Assembly (NCBI GenBank): GCA_023143305.1
Contig: JAGLHV010000025.1
Span: forward strand, 1 to 10,196
DNA: 10,196 nt
Source: a bacterium
Lineage (GTDB): Bacteria > CBDUZB01 > JAGLHV01
Reading direction: 5' to 3'
Part shown: positions 7,663-10,196 of the stretch, piece after piece
Layout: every line of letters starts with the position of its first letter
Position numbering within the stretch: position 1 is the first letter of the stretch
The notes under the pieces: model-generated
Seen by the model: only the letters and a program-made list of their open reading frames with translations
Databases searched by the model: none
What the model was told of the DNA's origin: nothing
Made by a program: the position numbers and the translations under genes

Positions 7663-8541
7663 ATGGCTACAAAAATTATTAAAGGGAAAGAAATTGCTTT
7701 TCATTTACGGGAAGAATTGAAGAAAAAAGTCTCCGATCTTAAAACAAAAAAAGGAATTATTCCGGGATTAGTTACAATTCTGGTGGGGGATGATCCTGCT
7801 TCTAAGATCTATGTAAGAAGTAAAAAAAAGGCATGTGAGGAGATTGGTATTTATTCTGAAATTTGTCAATTAGATGCCAAGACGGGAGAGGGAGAATTGC
7901 TGGAACGCATTAGACGATTTAATAATAACCCCAAAATTCATGGTATTTTAGTACAATTACCACTTCCCAAACATATAAGAACGGAAAAAATGATAGAGGC
8001 TATTTCCCCTAAAAAAGATGTAGACGGTTTTCATCCTTTAAATATGGGGAAATTATTACTTAAAAAAACAATGGCGGAAATTTTAAGATCGGAAATATTT
8101 ATTCCTTGTACCCCTTACGGAATTATGGAGCTGTTGAATTTTTGCGGAACACCAATAAAAGGGGCAGAAGCAGTAATAGTAGGGAGAAGTAATATTGTAG
8201 GGAAACCCTTAGCCATTTTATTATTAGCGGAAAATGCTACAGTGACTATTTGTCATTCGCAAACAAAAAATTTAGCAGAGATAACCAAAAAAGCTGATAT
8301 ATTAGTTTCTGCTGTAGGAAAACCCGAAGTAATTACGGCTAAAATGGTTAAAGAAGGAGCGGTTGTGATTGATGTAGGTATGAATCGATTAGAGGTTGGT
8401 TTAGTCGGGGATGTAAAGTTTGATTCTGTGGCTAAAAAAGCAAGAGCTATTACCCCTGTTCCCGGAGGGGTGGGGCCAATGACCATTAGTATGCTTTTAG
8501 TAAATACAGTAAAAGCAGCGAAATGGTCAGCAGGATTGTAG
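7663..8541 (+). CDS. folD: Bifunctional methylenetetrahydrofolate dehydrogenase / methenyltetrahydrofolate cyclohydrolase
   Basis: Cytosolic enzyme interconverting 5,10-methylene-, 5,10-methenyl- and 10-formyl-tetrahydrofolate. It supplies one-carbon units, including those needed for purine synthesis. The product has 292 residues. The catalytic Tyr50 and Lys54 lie in SKIYVRSKKKAC. GILVQLPLP (94-102) carries Gln98, and PKKDVDGFHPLN carries Asp121. The NAD(P)-binding segment is VGRSNIVGKPLA (173-184), and the C-terminal signature PVPGGVGPMT is at 265-274. Between NMGKL and PCTP there is a stretch about eight residues longer than in E. coli or B. subtilis FolD, probably a surface loop. The ATG at 7663 matches the family start; AAAGGAG (7643-7649) lies 13 nt upstream. 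It is the last housekeeping gene before the accessory region. Confidence 0.96.
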   Translation: MATKIIKGKEIAFHLREELKKKVSDLKTKKGIIPGLVTILVGDDPASKIYVRSKKKACEEIGIYSEICQLDAKTGEGELLERIRRFNNNPKIHGILVQLPLPKHIRTEKMIEAISPKKDVDGFHPLNMGKLLLKKTMAEILRSEIFIPCTPYGIMELLNFCGTPIKGAEAVIVGRSNIVGKPLAILLLAENATVTICHSQTKNLAEITKKADILVSAVGKPEVITAKMVKEGAVVIDVGMNRLEVGLVGDVKFDSVAKKARAITPVPGGVGPMTISMLLVNTVKAAKWSAGL

Positions 8542-8573
8542 AATAAAAATGTGATAGAAGGCACATAGCAAAA

Positions 8574-8604
8574 TTGATAGATTTGTGATATATTTAGATA
8601 TAAG
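8574..8604 (+). promoter_or_regulatory. Possible promoter for the riboswitch transcript
   Basis: TTGATA (8574-8579), a 19-bp spacer, then TATAAG (8599-8604). Initiation near 8611 would place the start about a dozen bases before the aptamer's closing stem, which is where a riboswitch promoter is expected. The spacer is longer than optimal, so this is tentative. Confidence 0.35.
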
Positions 8605-8622
8605 AAAAAATAAGTAATAAAA

Positions 8623-8748
8623 ATATCTGAAAAAGCAAATCTGCTGTAAGGTAGAAACTCTTACAGGAATTTCTGTGGGATCCGATTAAAAATCGGAGCA
8701 AAGCTGAGGGATCCATCTGAGACGGATTAGCCGAGCTGCCGAAGATAT
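8623..8748 (+). ncRNA. Putative GEMM-I cyclic dinucleotide riboswitch aptamer
   Basis: The closing stem P1 is ATATCT (8623-8628) with AGATAT (8743-8748), six perfect pairs. Two GCAAA elements follow, GCAAA at 8635-8639 and GCAAAGC at 8698-8704. Their flanks pair as AGC with GCT, as at the base of P2 in GEMM-I (c-di-GMP-I) RNAs. The 3' domain has ATCC (8711-8714) opposite GGAT (8724-8727), then AGCCGAGCTGCCGAA (8729-8743), very close to the AGCCGGGTTGCCGAA typical of GEMM-I. Family members bind c-di-GMP or, in subclass Ib, 3',3'-cGAMP. The residues just before the first GC are A where the c-di-GMP type has G, which may bear on ligand choice. The P2 region is unusually long (58 nt), with extra hairpins at 8644-8666 and 8681-8697. 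No other riboswitch family I know fits. Confidence 0.72.
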
Positions 8749-8774
8749 AAAAGGCAGGTCGGTTTTTGTTTTTT
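8731..8774 (+). terminator. Expression-platform terminator of the riboswitch
   Basis: CCGAGCTGCC (8731-8740) pairs with GGCAGGTCGG (8753-8762) with a single G-G mismatch, followed by TTTTTGTTTTTT (8763-8774). The 5' arm is the same sequence that forms the conserved 3' domain of the aptamer, and the loop contains the 3' strand of P1. Aptamer and terminator are therefore mutually exclusive, which predicts that ligand binding prevents termination (an ON switch). Confidence 0.8.
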
Positions 8775-8891
8775 AAGCTATGTTTTCATAATCTGCAGAA
8801 TAGATATAAAGACAGTTAAAAGACGATTAAAAAACAGTTTCAATTGGTTTAGATTAGTTTAATTAGTTAGAAAAGACAGAATTATCAAATA
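8775..8891 (+). other. AT-rich stretch with no recognisable feature
   Basis: This follows the riboswitch terminator, where the regulated gene should begin. I find no ribosome binding site with a start codon leading into an open frame. The ATG at 8781 is stopped after two further codons. Short AT-rich near-repeats (GGTTTAGATTAGTTTAATTAG) are the only pattern. Confidence 0.5.
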
Positions 8892-8946
8892 GGGACAAAA
8901 AGTGTAAACGATGTCCCCGGTTTAAAATGTAAACCATGTTGGTGTT
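8892..8946. mobile_element. Possible solo transposon end with tandem repeats
   Basis: AGTGTAAACGATGT (8901-8914) recurs as AATGTAAACCATGT (8926-8939), two mismatches in 14, spaced 25 bp. GGGAC (8892-8896) and GTCCC (8913-8917) flank the first copy as an inverted repeat. Spaced TGTAAAC-type repeats resemble transposase-binding sites at the ends of IS elements such as the IS21 type, but the family assignment is from memory. No transposase gene is present. The repeats end just before recognisable protein homology begins, consistent with a scar of insertion followed by deletion. Confidence 0.35.
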
Positions 8947-8951
8947 GCACA

Positions 8952-9437
8952 GTACCTGTAAATACTAATGTTTCTATTTACATAAGCTCCTCCTTGAATA
9001 ATTCAATGTGGACCGATTGGATTTTAGTTGAAGAAAATGCAGTTAGTGATATATTTTATGAATTACCAGAAATAAATCAGCAGAGATATGCTAAATGGAA
9101 ATTAGTTTTAAATACTGCTAATTCGTTGATAACACCGGAGATTGAGAAAGTTGTTTTTGTCTCTGGAACGGGAGCGGATAGAATTATAGTGTTTCCTAAT
9201 CCTTATATAACAAAATTAAATTCAAATAAAATTATAATTTTTGCTAATTTATCAGAAGAAGCGACGATAAGGATTTACACTATATCGGGCAAGTTAATAA
9301 AAATAATAAAACACAAAGATATAGCCGATGGAGGTAGTGAAGAATGGAATGTTTCCGATGTAGCCAGCGGTATATATATATATTGCATTGATGGACCTTC
9401 AGGAAGAAAAAAAGGTAAAGTAAGTATAATAAAATAA
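8952..9437 (+). pseudogene. 5'-truncated secreted protein with type IX-like C-terminal sorting domain
   Basis: The open frame encodes 161 residues from VPVNTNVSIYI at 8952. The first segment (SSLNNSMWTDWI ... RYAKWKLVLNT ... TPEIEKV) looks like the end of a beta-sandwich repeat of large surface proteins. It is followed by VFPNPY (from 9177) and a Por-type C-terminal domain: IRIYTISGKLIK, a GG-S-EEW strand, VASGIYIY and the terminal KKGKVSIIK. Such domains direct secretion and anchoring through type IX-like systems. A TTG at 8994 could serve as a start, but it cuts into a strand of the repeat, and there is no signal peptide, which a secreted protein needs. The frame stays open upstream to a stop at 8868, through the transposon-like repeats. 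I read it as the remnant of a much larger gene, probably the riboswitch's former target. Confidence 0.65.
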
Positions 9438-9533
9438 TTGATAAAAAGGGAATATTAGGAAAATACAAAAAAAAAGAAGAAGGAAGATAAGCTTTATTAA
9501 AATTGTGGTATGTGTTTTTTTTATTTAAAAAAT

Positions 9534-9562
9534 TTGCGTTATATTTAAAAAACAGATATAAT
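9534..9562 (+). promoter_or_regulatory. Candidate promoter upstream of the PorV-like gene
   Basis: TTGCGT (9534-9539), a 17-bp spacer and a perfect TATAAT (9557-9562). Transcription from about 9569 would give a leader of roughly 260 nt containing both GTGACCAAAA repeats. The -35 box is weak, and TATAAT can arise by chance in such AT-rich DNA. Confidence 0.4.
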
Positions 9563-9599
9563 AATAGAAAAAAAATAATTAGCTGTAGTATCATTAGAA

Positions 9600-9740
9600 G
9601 TGCTGAAAAATAGAGAAGTGACCAAAATCACCTACCTAAAACAGAAAATCTGTGTTATGTTTAAAAAGGAAATGGAACAATAATAAATTTTTTTGATTGC
9701 AAAACCGCTAAAATGTTAAAAAACAAAGAAGTGACCAAAA
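9600..9740. repeat. Two degenerate direct repeats with GTGACCAAAA core
   Basis: GAAGTGACCAAAA occurs exactly at 9615-9627 and 9728-9740, offset 113 bp. The 15 bases before each copy (9600-9614 and 9713-9727) differ at five positions, all transitions. Similarity continues weakly for about 30 bases afterwards. Each core carries a small dyad, GTGA-CCAAAA-TCAC in the first copy and GTG-N8-CAC in the second. They may be operators or paired RNA hairpins in the leader of the PorV-like gene. Confidence 0.5.
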
Positions 9741-9827
9741 ACACATCAACAAAATAAAATGCTCGTGATACATTTCGGCAGAGTATAATTAAATTTTTTT
9801 TAATGAAATTTAAGTGCAGGGTAAAAA

Positions 9828-10196
9828 ATGAAAAAGATTATAAAAAAACAAAAGCAGGCAAAAAAAACGAACCGGACATTAATATTAAAGGTTTTTTTTA
9901 TTACATACCTTATACTTTATATATTCCAGAGTGTATTTTGTTTTGCCGGTGAAGGTGCAGGGACAACAGCCTTCAACTTTTTAAAAATAGGTGCGGGAGC
10001 AAGGCCGGTTGGTATGGGAGAAGCATATAGTGCCTTAGCTGATGATATTAATGCTATTTACTGGAATCCGGCAGGATTAGGATGTATAACCGAACGGGAA
10101 GTTACCGCTTCTTATTTAAGTTATGTAGCAGATATTAACTCAGGATATTTTGGTTATACCTTGCCTTTAATGAAGGGCGGTTTAGGTATAAGTGTC
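9828..10196 (+). CDS. PorV/PorQ-family (UPF0164-like) outer membrane protein, 3' end outside window
   Basis: The first 123 codons are present; the gene runs off the window. The product starts with a lysine-rich n-region (residues 1-16), a hydrophobic core (about 18-38) and a probable signal peptidase site after CFA (residue 40). The family hallmark follows: TTAFNFLKIGAGARPVGMGEA (46-66, in pieces), YSALADD and IYWNPAGL (77-84). The pattern then moves to alternating beta strands (VTASYLSYV, GYFGYTLPL), as expected of a 14-strand FadL-like barrel. In Bacteroidetes, PorV carries type IX cargo to the surface machinery; homologues in candidate phyla are often encoded beside proteins with type IX-like sorting domains, as here. 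The start is ATG at 9828, with GCAGGG (9816-9821) upstream. The family call is firm; a true PorV function is inference. Confidence 0.85.
   Translation, partial: MKKIIKKQKQAKKTNRTLILKVFFITYLILYIFQSVFCFAGEGAGTTAFNFLKIGAGARPVGMGEAYSALADDINAIYWNPAGLGCITEREVTASYLSYVADINSGYFGYTLPLMKGGLGISV

Larger units (their letters stand above)
9438..9827 (+). other. Gene-free 390-bp leader before the PorV-like gene
   Basis: Highly AT-rich, with no credible gene. It holds a promoter candidate (9534-9562), two related repeat units (around 9600-9627 and 9713-9740), and a second perfect -10 box TATAAT (9784-9789) lacking a clear -35. An AT-only hairpin, TTAAATTT (9789-9796) with AAATTTAA (9806-9813), lies just before the ribosome binding site. 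I see no riboswitch motif or terminator after the truncated gene. Confidence 0.5.

Noticed and set aside
8253..8564. Minus-strand ORF of 103 residues over the folD end
   Set aside because: It is the antisense shadow of the conserved FolD C-terminal domain, with no independent support.
8994..9437. A complete 147-residue gene starting at TTG 8994
   Set aside because: There is no signal peptide, no convincing ribosome binding site for a secreted product, and recognisable homology extends upstream of the TTG to about 8952. Truncation fits better.
9280..9594. Minus-strand ORF of 104 residues rich in Leu, Phe and Tyr
   Set aside because: It overlaps the sorting-domain frame antisense, and its composition is what AT-rich DNA gives by chance; no domain or ribosome binding site is evident.
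9600..9760. Small CRISPR array from the repeated GAAGTGACCAAAA units
   Set aside because: There are only two degenerate copies with 100 bp between them, no regular spacers and no cas genes.

Overview
This AT-rich window carries a run of housekeeping genes, all on the + strand, followed by an accessory region built around surface protein secretion. The likely source is an uncultured Gram-negative bacterium. The reasons are a bL27 gene that begins directly at the mature MAHKKG end with no prp protease gene beside it, together with a PorV/PorQ-type outer membrane protein and a type IX-like sorting domain. Candidate phyla such as Omnitrophota, Desantisbacteria, WOR-3 or Elusimicrobia would fit, but the sequence alone does not settle this.

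Positions 19-2783 hold the two adenylosuccinate genes purA and purB. PurA joins aspartate to IMP; PurB releases fumarate to give AMP, and also acts earlier in purine synthesis. A strong hairpin plus T-run separates them. Positions 2800-5141 hold the conserved translation block rplU-rpmA-obgE (50S proteins bL21 and bL27, and the ribosome-assembly GTPase Obg). It begins at a very good sigma70 promoter whose -35 box sits at the centre of an inverted repeat. proB (first step of proline synthesis, without proA next to it), an extended-SDR epimerase or reductase of unknown substrate, and folD (one-carbon metabolism) follow. A 200-bp leader with three hairpins precedes folD.

Downstream of folD the character changes. 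Positions 8623-8774 have the features of a GEMM-I (cyclic dinucleotide, probably c-di-GMP or cGAMP) riboswitch: a closing P1 stem, the two GCAAA elements, the conserved 3' domain, and an intrinsic terminator that reuses the aptamer's 3' strand. No intact gene follows it. Instead there is a featureless stretch, a pair of tandem TGTAAAC-type repeats resembling a transposon end, and then the C-terminal part of a secreted protein ending in a type IX-like sorting domain. Its reading frame has no convincing start.

After a 390-bp leader with duplicated GTGACCAAAA-type elements comes the first 123 codons of a PorV/PorQ-family (UPF0164-like) protein, cut by the window end. The most interesting hypothesis is cyclic-dinucleotide control of type IX-like surface proteins, with the riboswitch's original target decapitated by a mobile element.
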